From Chitinophaga sp. MM2321 (lineage in GTDB: Bacteria; Bacteroidota; Bacteroidia; Chitinophagales; Chitinophagaceae), in contig NZ_OZ035533.1 in the NCBI RefSeq assembly GCF_964033635.1, positions 4,650,001 to 4,714,000 of the forward strand: DNA of 64,000 bases, written 5' to 3'. The position numbers were made by a program, and so were the translations under genes. The first letter of the stretch is position 1; each line of letters starts with the position of its first letter. Below, in pieces: positions 45,608-54,070 of the stretch. The notes under the pieces are model-generated. The model saw only the letters and a program-made list of their open reading frames with translations, had not been told where the DNA came from and made no database searches.

Positions 45608-46456
45608 TTAAGTATGATATACCAGGAGGCCATCCATAGGTGTGCGCAATATTTTACCCATCGGCAATTCATATAACTCGCACAGCTCTTTTATGATGTC
45701 CTGGAAATGCCAGGCAATGCCACCTACGAAGTGTAAAGAAGTTGTCCAGCTTTCCCGGTATTTATAAATATGGCTGAAGAAAAAATCATTCAGGCCGTCT
45801 TCTAAAATATTTTCGATCAGGAAATGTCCCCTGTTTTCAGATAAAAATTCTGCAAATCCGGCCAGATAGCGGTTGGCTAATGGTTTGCGGTAAACATTTT
45901 CCAGTATTTCATCTTTGTTGGTCTTATACTTCATGTCGAAGCGGGTGCTCAGTTCCTCGTCCAGCGTACTGTAAAGATAATACTGCAATACTTTTCTGCC
46001 GAGATAAGCGCCACTACCTTCATCGCCCAGGATGTAACCCAGGCCCGGGTTATTCTTCACAATATCCTGCCCATCAAAATAACAGGAATTGGACCCTGTA
46101 CCCAGAATACTGGCAATACCTTGCTCATGGCCGCAAAGTGCACGTGCCGCACCCATCAGGTCGTGGTTTACGCCTATTACCGCATCGGGCCATACTGCTT
46201 TTAAGCTGTCTGCTACCAGGTGGATATTTTTTTCCTGGGACAGCCCTGTACCATAAAAATAGACTTCATCGACAACGACATCTGCAGGAAATTGTGGTAA
46301 TAATTCTTTTGTCAGGATATCCCTGATTTGTTCTGCAGACTGGAAATACGGGCTGACTCCCTGTGTCCGGAAAAGCGTAGGCTCACTGCGTCCAAGCAGG
46401 CCCCATTCGGTCTTTGTAGACCCACTATCTGCTATCAGCTTTATTCTTGTGGCCAT
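45608..46456 (-). CDS. BadF/BadG-type amino-sugar kinase (MurNAc or GlcNAc kinase)
   Basis: A 282-residue ASKHA-fold kinase. The phosphate-1 loop is LIADSGSTKTEWGLL, phosphate-2 is ASILGTGSNSCYFDG and the adenosine region is LHFVGGIAWHF. GDEGSGAYLGRKVL is typical of the N-acetylglucosamine kinase group. Its pairing with murQ suggests it phosphorylates MurNAc (MurK-like) or both MurNAc and GlcNAc after muropeptide uptake. The exact substrate cannot be decided from sequence. Confidence 0.88.
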   Translation of the reverse strand: MATRIKLIADSGSTKTEWGLLGRSEPTLFRTQGVSPYFQSAEQIRDILTKELLPQFPADVVVDEVYFYGTGLSQEKNIHLVADSLKAVWPDAVIGVNHDLMGAARALCGHEQGIASILGTGSNSCYFDGQDIVKNNPGLGYILGDEGSGAYLGRKVLQYYLYSTLDEELSTRFDMKYKTNKDEILENVYRKPLANRYLAGFAEFLSENRGHFLIENILEDGLNDFFFSHIYKYRESWTTSLHFVGGIAWHFQDIIKELCELYELPMGKILRTPMDGLLVYHT

Positions 46457-46509
46457 ATCCGGTAATTTATGAAATTAAAGAATCGTAAAAGTTTGCACCC
46501 GATTTATGC

Positions 46510-46517
46510 TATTTTTG
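46510..46517 (+). promoter_or_regulatory. Weak candidate -7 box upstream of the S41 protease
   Basis: TATTTTTG fits the consensus but lies 152 bases before the ATG and its nearest TTG gives a 14-base spacer. The gap 46457-46669 holds no other feature I can support. Confidence 0.3.
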
Positions 46518-46669
46518 TCACAATTTAAACAAAAGGGTTTCATATAAACAAATAGCGCCCTTTAAGTTTAAGCTATGATGATGCATGCATGCGACAGATA
46601 TCTTTCTGTGGGCAGCTTATATTACATGGTGAATGAATGGTTATAAATTAGCGGGATAATAATCAAATT

Positions 46670-48277
46670 ATGTCTAACAGGAAGCTGAATGTTTTTTTAC
46701 CTCTTCTTTTTGCAGTTGTCTTAGCCCTGGGAATGTTCCTCGGGCATAAAATGCCCGGATCAAATACCGGCGGAGCCACTGTATTTTTCACGAAGCCCAG
46801 CAAAGGGCCATTGCAGGAGGTAATGGATCTTATCAAAGCAAAATATGTAGATTCTCTCAATACAGATGACTTACAGCAGGAAGCCATTGAAGGCTTACTG
46901 GCCCACCTGGACCCTCACTCCATCTATATTCCACCTTCCCAGCTACAACAGGTAAACGAAGACCTGGAAGGTAATTTTGAAGGGATCGGTGTGGAATTTA
47001 ATATTACAGCAGATACCGTAAACGTGGTATCCGTACTGAGTGGCGGCCCTTCAGAAGCAGCAGGCGTACAAACCGGCGACAAGATCCTGAAAGTAAATGA
47101 TAGCCTCGTGGCCGGAAACGGCATCACCCCCGACAAGATCCGTAAACTGCTGAAAGGCCCTGCCGGCTCTTTGGTAAACGCCACCATGCTACGCCAGCAA
47201 AAACAAATACAGATCCCTATCAAAAGAGGTATCATCCCTTTATATAGTATTGATGCCTCCTACATGGCCGCTCCCGGTGTAGGCTATATCAAAATCAGCA
47301 AATTCTCAGCTACCACCTTCGATGAATTCCTTGGCGCCATGCGCAAACTCGATAAAGCAGGCATGAAAAAACTGATCATCGATGTACGCCAGAACCCAGG
47401 TGGATTCCTGGATGCAGCCACCCGCATCGCCGATGAACTGCTGGATGACCAGCGTCTCATCCTCTATACAAAGGGCAAAGATTATCCACGTACAGATTAT
47501 AAAACAAGGCGTCCCGGCATGTTTGAGAAAGGCGGCCTGGCCATTCTTACCGATGAAGGCTCTGCCTCCGCCAGCGAAATACTGGCCGGCGCTATCCAGG
47601 ACTGGGACCGTGGCGTCATCATAGGCCGCCGTACCTTTGGTAAAGGTCTTGTACAGGAACAGTATGACCTGGACAATGGCGGCGCATTGCGCCTCACAGT
47701 GGCCCGCTACTATATTCCCTCCGGCAGAAGTATACAGAAACCCTATGGTAATGGTCATGCCAATTATGATGACGATATCATAGATCGCTATAACCACGGC
47801 GAAATGGTGAATAAAGACAGTATCAAAATCACGGATACCGTACTTTATAAAACACACGAAGGACGCCGTGTATACGGTGGCGGCGGCATCACCCCCGATA
47901 TCTTCATTCCTTTCGACACTTCCCGTTTTACACCAACACTAACGGCGATCTATACACGTAATACCTTCAGCAACTTTGTGTACCGGTATTTTACTGCACA
48001 CAAAGACGACTTCAAGCAATACAAAGATGCGGAGGCATTCGCTAAAACATTCCAGACCAGTCCTGAGCTGCTCAATGAATTCAAGGAGTACGCTAAAAAG
48101 GACAGCATTCCCGGACTGGATCGTCTTAGCATACATGATGAAACAGAGATCAGAACCCGTCTAAAAGCCATGCTGGCACGTCAGCTGTGGCGTACAGAAG
48201 GTTTCTATGAAACCGTGAATGCAACTGATCCCATGGTGAAGAAAGCACTGGAAGTACTGGAGAAAGAACCGGATTAA
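46670..48277 (+). CDS. S41-family C-terminal-processing peptidase (CtpA type)
   Basis: A 535-residue exported or membrane-anchored protease with an N-terminal helix (residues about 8-26). A PDZ domain (about 90-165, IGVEFNITADTVNVVSVLSGG) precedes the peptidase core with KKLIIDVRQNPGGFLDAA, catalytic Ser300 in GSASASEILAG and Lys325 in RTFGKGLVQE, the same 25-residue spacing as in Prc. The C-terminal 150 residues are specific. It converges on a second, larger protease of the same superfamily. Confidence 0.94.
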   Translation: MSNRKLNVFLPLLFAVVLALGMFLGHKMPGSNTGGATVFFTKPSKGPLQEVMDLIKAKYVDSLNTDDLQQEAIEGLLAHLDPHSIYIPPSQLQQVNEDLEGNFEGIGVEFNITADTVNVVSVLSGGPSEAAGVQTGDKILKVNDSLVAGNGITPDKIRKLLKGPAGSLVNATMLRQQKQIQIPIKRGIIPLYSIDASYMAAPGVGYIKISKFSATTFDEFLGAMRKLDKAGMKKLIIDVRQNPGGFLDAATRIADELLDDQRLILYTKGKDYPRTDYKTRRPGMFEKGGLAILTDEGSASASEILAGAIQDWDRGVIIGRRTFGKGLVQEQYDLDNGGALRLTVARYYIPSGRSIQKPYGNGHANYDDDIIDRYNHGEMVNKDSIKITDTVLYKTHEGRRVYGGGGITPDIFIPFDTSRFTPTLTAIYTRNTFSNFVYRYFTAHKDDFKQYKDAEAFAKTFQTSPELLNEFKEYAKKDSIPGLDRLSIHDETEIRTRLKAMLARQLWRTEGFYETVNATDPMVKKALEVLEKEPD

Positions 48278-48289
48278 ATAAATTGAGAT

Positions 48290-48345
48290 CATAAAAGAAT
48301 CCCCGGAGAAAAACGATGATGTTTTTCTCCGGGGATTCTTTTATG
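48290..48345. terminator. Perfect 25-base bidirectional terminator
   Basis: Arms 48290-48314 and 48321-48345 are exact reverse complements with loop GATGAT. The stem centre is GC-rich (CCCCGG) and flanked by A/T runs in both directions, so it can stop transcripts of both convergent protease genes. Confidence 0.93.
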
Positions 48346-48388
48346 AGTATTCTTCTATCACAGGAATCTGTTCAATCCCTGGTCAGTT

Positions 48389-50509
48389 CTATTGGGTTTT
48401 ACGTTGCATCTTCGGTAGTGACTGTACAATCAGATCATTCATCACATTTACAGCTTCGTCCAGGTAGATGTCTTTGGTTCTTATCTTGATCCAGTCCTTG
48501 TTGCGTGCAACTTTGGATGAGTCATTACCCAGTTTCTCCATATCTGATTTCATGTTCACGATATTCAGTTCTTTCACCTTATCATTAACAGCATCATATT
48601 TCTTCAGCGCAGCTGTATTTGATTTCTGTTCTGCTTTAAATGTTTGCAGGTTCAATGAATAGGCGTCCTGTTTTTCCAATTTTTTCAGGGTGCTCAGGTT
48701 TTCATTCAGCAGTTTAAAAGCAGGGCTTACCGCCATTCTTTTTTCACTGTTTTTCTTGAGTGATTCTGTGTTCACCGGATTTCCCCAGGGAGTAAAGCTG
48801 GCGCGTGGAATTTCATCCCATGCCAGTGCATCGCTGTCTTTACGCTCTGCTACTTCATAATAAGGATCTGGCAATACCACATCGGAGGCGACGCCTTTCA
48901 GCTGGGTAGAGCCACCGTCTGCACGGTAGAATTTCTGCTGGGTGAGTTTCAGTGCGCCCAGGCTGCCACCATCTTTTACCGGGTAGAAATCATCCAGGTT
49001 GAAGAGACGTTGTACGGTGCCTTTACCAAAGGTTTGGGTGCTGCCGATAATCACGGCACGTTTGTAATCCTGCATGGCAGCGGCCATTATTTCAGAGGCT
49101 GATGCGCTGTATTCATTTACCATGATGGCCAGCGGACCATCATATTGTACGTTTTTATCACGATCGCGCAGTACCACGGCTTCACCACCTCTGGATCTCA
49201 CCTGTACTACCGGACCTTCCGGAATGAACAGACCAGCCATCTGCACTACATCCTGGAGTGAACCACCGCCGTTGAAGCGGAGATCGAGGATGATGCCTTC
49301 TACCTTTTCTGCTTTCAGTTTGGCTACTTCTTTGGCCACATCGTCCGCACTGCGGGCGCCGTTACGGTCGTTGAAGTCGGCATAAAACTCAGGCAGATAA
49401 ATGTATCCTATTTTGTGTTGTCCGTTGATGATAGCAGATTTTGCGAAGGTTTCTTCCGTAACAATTTCATCGCGGACAATCGTAATTTCTTTGATCGTAC
49501 CATCCACACTTTTAACAGTCAGTTTTACCGGCGTACCTTTTTTACCGCGGATCAGTTTCACCGCATCTTCCACAGGGTATCCCGTGATGTCTACCGATTC
49601 ATTATTGCCTTGTGCTACTTTCTGAATAACATCATTCGCTTTCAGTTTGCCCTGCTTCCAGCTAGGGCTACCGGTTACGATGCTTACCACCCTGATCTTA
49701 TCCCCTTCTTCTTTCAGCTGTGCACCGATACCAAAAAATTTACCGGCCATCTGTTCTTCAAACGCACGTTTTTCATCAGGCGGGAAGTAGTCAGTATGCG
49801 GGTCCATCGTGCTGGTGATCGCATTTACATACAAGTTGAAACGGTCGTTATCATTTTGCCTGTTTTTCAAACGTTCAAAATAACGATCGTACAGTTGTTT
49901 AACTTTCGCGCGTGCATCTACTTCCAGCTCCGCATCTGTTTTTGCTTTTACACTGTCTTTCCCTTTATCTTTTTCCCGCATTTCCTGGAGGTCTGTCAAC
50001 TTTTCAAGTGTACGGTATTTCAACACTTTACGCCAGGCTTCTTTCCGTGCATTTTCATCAGCAGGGAAATCTATTTTATCCGGATCAAGTGTTATTTTTT
50101 CATCTACTGTAAAATCAAAGGGTTTGGACAGCACTTCGGGATAGATAGCCGCTGCTTCTGCCACTCTTTGTTTTATCAGGGTATTAATAGTGCGGAAACA
50201 ATCCAGCGGTGCGCCTTTCAGCTCTTCATCGATATGGGTTGTTAACGGTTGCAGTTTGTCGATGTCTGTTTTCAGGAAAAATTTCTTTTCCACATCCAGG
50301 CTACGCAAATATTTATTAAAAACCTGTTGGGAGAAGGCGTCGTCAATGGGTTTGGGTTGATAATGCCCTTCTTTCAGCATTTGACCCACCAGGTTCATGA
50401 TCACCTCATAACGACCAGGAGGATCGTCGTTATGCCCCAGCTTATTAAAAGCTAACACGCCTGCGGAGATGCTGAGTAGCAAAACCGGTATAATCACTTT
50501 CAGTCTCAT
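48389..50509 (-). CDS. prc: Tail-specific protease Prc-like C-terminal-processing peptidase
   Basis: A 706-residue periplasmic protease. After a signal peptide (MRLKVIIPVLLLSISAGVLA) it has a long helical N-terminal domain (to about residue 220), a PDZ domain (FGIGAQLKEEGDKIRVVSIVTG), the S41 core with EGIILDLRFNGGGSLQDVV, the serine in NEYSASASEIMAAAM and lysine in QTFGKGTVQ, and a C-terminal DUF3340-like region. It degrades or trims exported proteins at their C-termini. A TATATTTG box lies upstream. Confidence 0.95.
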   Translation of the reverse strand: MRLKVIIPVLLLSISAGVLAFNKLGHNDDPPGRYEVIMNLVGQMLKEGHYQPKPIDDAFSQQVFNKYLRSLDVEKKFFLKTDIDKLQPLTTHIDEELKGAPLDCFRTINTLIKQRVAEAAAIYPEVLSKPFDFTVDEKITLDPDKIDFPADENARKEAWRKVLKYRTLEKLTDLQEMREKDKGKDSVKAKTDAELEVDARAKVKQLYDRYFERLKNRQNDNDRFNLYVNAITSTMDPHTDYFPPDEKRAFEEQMAGKFFGIGAQLKEEGDKIRVVSIVTGSPSWKQGKLKANDVIQKVAQGNNESVDITGYPVEDAVKLIRGKKGTPVKLTVKSVDGTIKEITIVRDEIVTEETFAKSAIINGQHKIGYIYLPEFYADFNDRNGARSADDVAKEVAKLKAEKVEGIILDLRFNGGGSLQDVVQMAGLFIPEGPVVQVRSRGGEAVVLRDRDKNVQYDGPLAIMVNEYSASASEIMAAAMQDYKRAVIIGSTQTFGKGTVQRLFNLDDFYPVKDGGSLGALKLTQQKFYRADGGSTQLKGVASDVVLPDPYYEVAERKDSDALAWDEIPRASFTPWGNPVNTESLKKNSEKRMAVSPAFKLLNENLSTLKKLEKQDAYSLNLQTFKAEQKSNTAALKKYDAVNDKVKELNIVNMKSDMEKLGNDSSKVARNKDWIKIRTKDIYLDEAVNVMNDLIVQSLPKMQRKTQ

Positions 50510-50555
50510 ATGTATCTCAATTGAACGTAAATTTTGTGTGGTTACGTTGTGTAAT

Positions 50556-50590
50556 CAAATATAAAATAAAATCGTCCGTCGCTGACTCAA
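50556..50590 (-). promoter_or_regulatory. Candidate promoter of the Prc-like gene
   Basis: TATATTTG (50563-50556, minus strand) with TTG at 50590-50588; the 24-base spacer is at the long end. Confidence 0.5.
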
Positions 50591-50659
50591 TTTATGTCCT
50601 TTTAACAAAAAATTGGGCCAAACGGGTGCTGGGCTTGATGGGCCGTGATTTTCCCCATT

Positions 50660-51889
50660 TTATTCTTTCACCAGTTTATACACTGCGCCTTTGAATCCTG
50701 CGCTGGTAGAAGAGCTGGTCAGCATATAGAGTTCACCCTGTTCATCTTCTCCCCAGCTGAGAATGTATAGCTGATCGGCGGGACGGCCGGAGAGCTGCAG
50801 TTCTGCACGCTCCCATTTCCTGCCATCAGGCGCCAGTACAAAGGACTTCCCGTTGTAATCCCCGAAAACATACAATCCTTTGAGAGAGGGGATGGCATTC
50901 CCACGATATACATACCCACCGGTGATACTAATCCCCAGATCGTGGCTGTATTCGTGGATGGGTGCAATCAGTTTGCTTTTATCCGCCCCTGCGGGAACAT
51001 TGTAATCATGATAACCTTCCATGATGCGCCAGCCATAATTACCCCCTTTGGTGATAATATCCACTTCTTCATACTGATTCTGTCCTACGTCTCCGGCAAA
51101 TAGCCTGCCGGTACCACGATCAAAGGAGAAACGCCATGGATTGCGCAGGCCATAGGCCCATATTTCCGGTTTTGCGCCGACTGTCTTTACAAAAGGGTTG
51201 TCGGCAGGCACTTTGTAAGGCACACCGTTTACATCGATACGGAGAATCTTCCCCAGTACAACGCCCAGGTCCTGGCCGTTGCCGGTAGTGCCGTGTTTGT
51301 CGCCACCGCCGCCGCCATCGCCCAAACCAATGTATAAATACCCATCCGGACCGAATGCCAGCTGACCGCCATTATGATTGGATTGCGGCTCATCGATTTC
51401 CATCAACACCCTTTTGGTGGCCGGATCTGCGATATCCGGATTGGATGCCGATGCAGTAAATTCCACTAATTTGCTCTTATGATTCAACCCCTTTACCGGC
51501 TTTTCCAGCGGGGAACTGTAATACACATAAAATTTATGGTTCTTTTTAAAATCGGGATGGAAGGCCATGCCCAGCAACCCTCTTTCATCATATCCGGGGT
51601 TCACGGCTATCATATCGCTGCTCACATCCAGAAAGGGCTGGCTCAACAGGCTGCCTTTCTTTACTATCCATACTTTCCCTTCTTTCTGACAGATAAATAA
51701 TCTTCCTGAACCATCGTGTGGTACGGACATATTTACAGGAGATATAAATTTGTCTGTTACCAGCTCCAGCCTTGCTTTCCGGGCAGGCGGATCATTGCCT
51801 TCCCCGCCTGGATCTGCCATACAGACAACAGGCCCGAACATGAGGGGCAACAGCACCCGGTATAACAATCCTTGTATGCTCATAATCAT
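50660..51889 (-). CDS. PQQ-dependent sugar dehydrogenase (glucose/sorbosone dehydrogenase family)
   Basis: A 409-residue exported six-bladed propeller. ATG 51889 is chosen because the frame's earlier start is a TTG in AT-rich sequence; residues 1-25 act as a signal peptide. Family segments are DERGLLGMAFHPDFKKN, NHNGGQLAFGPDGYLYIGLGD, YGLRNPWRFSFDRGTGRLF and GDVGQNQYEEVD. It oxidises aldoses or related sugars with PQQ in the periplasm; the true substrate and cofactor supply are unknown, and no PQQ genes are in the window. Confidence 0.9.
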   Translation of the reverse strand: MIMSIQGLLYRVLLPLMFGPVVCMADPGGEGNDPPARKARLELVTDKFISPVNMSVPHDGSGRLFICQKEGKVWIVKKGSLLSQPFLDVSSDMIAVNPGYDERGLLGMAFHPDFKKNHKFYVYYSSPLEKPVKGLNHKSKLVEFTASASNPDIADPATKRVLMEIDEPQSNHNGGQLAFGPDGYLYIGLGDGGGGGDKHGTTGNGQDLGVVLGKILRIDVNGVPYKVPADNPFVKTVGAKPEIWAYGLRNPWRFSFDRGTGRLFAGDVGQNQYEEVDIITKGGNYGWRIMEGYHDYNVPAGADKSKLIAPIHEYSHDLGISITGGYVYRGNAIPSLKGLYVFGDYNGKSFVLAPDGRKWERAELQLSGRPADQLYILSWGEDEQGELYMLTSSSTSAGFKGAVYKLVKE

Positions 51890-52012
51890 GCGGAATTTTG
51901 CACAATAAAAGTATAGTTTAAAATGCAAAACTGCTAGTACCCGGCGGGCGGGTTTGTCTTTTTATATACATCTTTTTACCTTTTTCATAACTTTAGTAAA
52001 AAATACATCAGC

Positions 52013-53269
52013 TTGGACAATACGGTATCTCCTAAAAACGATCCTTACGCTTCGCTTCGTTTTCCCGAATTCAATTACTATCTCGTTATCCGCTTTGCAC
52101 TTGTGTTTGCGCTTACCATGCAGTTTGCCATTATAGAGTGGAAAGTGTATGAATTGTCTAAAGATCCTTTTTCGCTGGGGCTGATCGGGTTGTCTGAAGT
52201 GATCCCTGCGGTGCTGCTTGCTCCTTTTGCCGGTCACCTGGTGGATAAGCGGGAAAAGCGGGGTATGTTGCTGAAATGTGTGATCGCCTATATTTTTATT
52301 AGCACGGGGTTGTTCCTTCTTACCTGGGACCGCGCCGTAGCAGGCATCTCCAGGCATTGGGTATTAAACCTGATCTACCTGCTGGTGTTTATGGGTGGTA
52401 CCATCCGTGCATTTACCAGTCCTTCTACCTTCACTTTATTATCGTTGCTGGTGCCGCGGCAGTTGTATGCCAATGCTTCCACCTGGAGCAGCTCTGCGTG
52501 GCAGGTAGGCGGTGTGCTGGGCCCTGCACTGGGCGGCTTTTGCATTTACCTGTTTGGGGTACACTGGTCTATGTTGCTGGTGGTAGCGATCTTTCTGGCG
52601 CCTTTGTTCAGTTTATTACAGATAAAACCCAAGCCTGTTTATTACAAATCGCAGGGGGAAAGCTTTTTTGATGGACTTACCAAGGGGATGCGTTTTGTGT
52701 GGCATACCAAAGTGGTGTTGGGAGCTATGGCCCTGGATATGTTTGCCGTATTGTTTGGTGGCGCCGTGGCTATGTTGCCGGCATTTGCTACCGATGTATT
52801 GCATGTGGGATCGCTGGGGTATGGCTTTTTGCGCTCCGCCCCTGCTGTAGGCGCATTGGTGACGATGTTCATCCTGGCGCACCGCCCGCTGGTAAACAAA
52901 CCTGGTATCAAGCTGTTGGCGGCCATTTTCGGATTTGGCCTGTGCATTATCCTTTTCGGTATTTCTACCAGCTTCTACCTGTCTATCGCTGCCTTGTTGA
53001 TCAGTGGTGCCCTGGACGGGGTGAGCGTTATCATCCGGCAAACGATCCTGCAATTAAAAACACCTGACGATATGCGTGGCCGGGTGGCTTCCGTAAGTTC
53101 TATGTTTGTAGGCTCCTCTAATGAACTCGGCGCCTTTGAAAGCGGCTTTATGGCGCGCGCTATGGGATTAACGGCATCGGTTGTTTTCGGTGGATGTGTA
53201 ACGCTTGGTGTAGTGATCACCACTTACATCATATCACCGGCGATGCGAAAGCTGGATTTGAAACCGTGA
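52013..53269 (+). CDS. Major facilitator superfamily exporter (EntS/MFS_3 type)
   Basis: A 418-residue membrane transporter with 12 predicted helices. The start is a TTG at 52013, since the next in-frame ATG (residue 36) would delete the first helix. The helix 2-3 loop has the MFS signature GHLVDKREKRGML. The opening LRFPEFNYYLVIRFALVF and the DDMRGRVASVSSMFVGSSNELG stretch are typical of MFS_3 exporters of siderophores or drugs. Substrate unknown. Confidence 0.9.
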   Translation: MDNTVSPKNDPYASLRFPEFNYYLVIRFALVFALTMQFAIIEWKVYELSKDPFSLGLIGLSEVIPAVLLAPFAGHLVDKREKRGMLLKCVIAYIFISTGLFLLTWDRAVAGISRHWVLNLIYLLVFMGGTIRAFTSPSTFTLLSLLVPRQLYANASTWSSSAWQVGGVLGPALGGFCIYLFGVHWSMLLVVAIFLAPLFSLLQIKPKPVYYKSQGESFFDGLTKGMRFVWHTKVVLGAMALDMFAVLFGGAVAMLPAFATDVLHVGSLGYGFLRSAPAVGALVTMFILAHRPLVNKPGIKLLAAIFGFGLCIILFGISTSFYLSIAALLISGALDGVSVIIRQTILQLKTPDDMRGRVASVSSMFVGSSNELGAFESGFMARAMGLTASVVFGGCVTLGVVITTYIISPAMRKLDLKP

Positions 53270-53412
53270 AATATTTTGGGATTTACAAATTTAGGAATTT
53301 AGGAATTTAGGAATTTGAAATGCAGCGGAGATCTGATTTGTTGATTTTGTTTCAAATGTTAATCTCTGCTGCATTTCAAATTCCTAAATTCCTAAATCCC
53401 AAAATCCCCAAA
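53270..53412. repeat. Palindrome with unequal tandem arm units
   Basis: Left arm 53281-53332 carries three AGGAATTT units before the core GAAATGCAGCGGAGAT; the right arm, about 53362-53409, carries two, followed by ATCCCAAAATCCCC. The inner 30 bases match exactly, then one mismatch in the core. It fills the gap between the convergent MFS and YkgJ genes and shows copy-number change within one arm. Confidence 0.85.
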
Positions 53413-53907
53413 TTATATTCCCATCTTATCTTTTAATCTTTCCAGTACATAATAGGCAGCAGGACAGATGGTGCTGTTTTCGTAAGTGATATTGGGGCGT
53501 TTGAAGAAATCGTAACTATCTGTGTATGGGTAGTTCTGGCAATCGCCGGGGCGGACATCGTAGATACCGCAGGCGTTGTCAGCGCCCAGGAACGGGCAAG
53601 GGGTGAATTTTACGACGTAATCGCCGTCGTTGTCCAAACGGAGATAGGTATCTGTAAAATCTCCTTCCTTCATACCGAGGTGTTTGGAGATGCGTTTGAT
53701 ATCGGGTCCTTTGAAGCGGGGGCTGATCGATTTACAGCAGCGGGCGCATTCCAGGCAATCAATTTTACTAAAAGCTTCTTCATGGAGTTCAGGCAACAGT
53801 TTTTCTACCCCCTTTCCTCTGCGGGTTTGTAGCTTCTGGAGAAACTGTTTATTGGCCTTTTGTTTGTCTTTGGCCTTCTGTTCCCAGTCTTCTAATATTT
53901 TGCTCAT
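53413..53907 (-). CDS. YkgJ-family cysteine-cluster protein
   Basis: A 164-residue protein from ATG 53907. Eight cysteines suggest a zinc or Fe-S cluster: DCLECARCCKSISP, PCPFLGADNACGIYDVRPGDC and the late ICPAA. A helical charged N-terminus (EDWEQKAKDKQKANKQF) precedes the cluster domain. The family is widely found, often linked to metal handling or cofactor assembly, without proven function. A consensus -7 box ends six bases upstream of the ATG, implying a leaderless message. Confidence 0.9.
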   Translation of the reverse strand: MSKILEDWEQKAKDKQKANKQFLQKLQTRRGKGVEKLLPELHEEAFSKIDCLECARCCKSISPRFKGPDIKRISKHLGMKEGDFTDTYLRLDNDGDYVVKFTPCPFLGADNACGIYDVRPGDCQNYPYTDSYDFFKRPNITYENSTICPAAYYVLERLKDKMGI

Positions 53908-53912
53908 TGCCG

Positions 53913-53940
53913 CAAAGATAATCAATTACTGAATGGACAA
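53913..53940 (-). promoter_or_regulatory. Bacteroidota promoter of the YkgJ gene
   Basis: On the minus strand TTG (53940-53938), a 17-base spacer and TATCTTTG (53920-53913) followed by C, ending six bases before the ATG. Confidence 0.65.
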
Positions 53941-54008
53941 AACCATGACATATACAAGTATTGTTTATCCACCAATTATCACTGTTTTCCACCGGCAGGG
54001 CTGGTCGT

Positions 54009-54039
54009 TTGGCGGTTGCTTAAAATCTGCATAGCTTTG
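54009..54039 (+). promoter_or_regulatory. Bacteroidota promoter of gcvP
   Basis: TTG at 54009-54011, a 20-base spacer and TAGCTTTG at 54032-54039 followed by C; the leader is about 25 bases, too short for a glycine riboswitch. Confidence 0.7.
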
Positions 54040-54070
54040 CGCATTCTATTTCAAATTACCTGCATACATC

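Noticed and set aside
49415..50245. 276-codon plus-strand frame inside the Prc-like gene
   Set aside because: Antisense shadow of a conserved gene, rich in Phe and Cys as expected from reverse reading of Lys- and Ala-rich codons.
53941..54070. Glycine riboswitch upstream of gcvP
   Set aside because: A consensus promoter leaves a leader of only about 25 bases, and no riboswitch-like pairing was seen.
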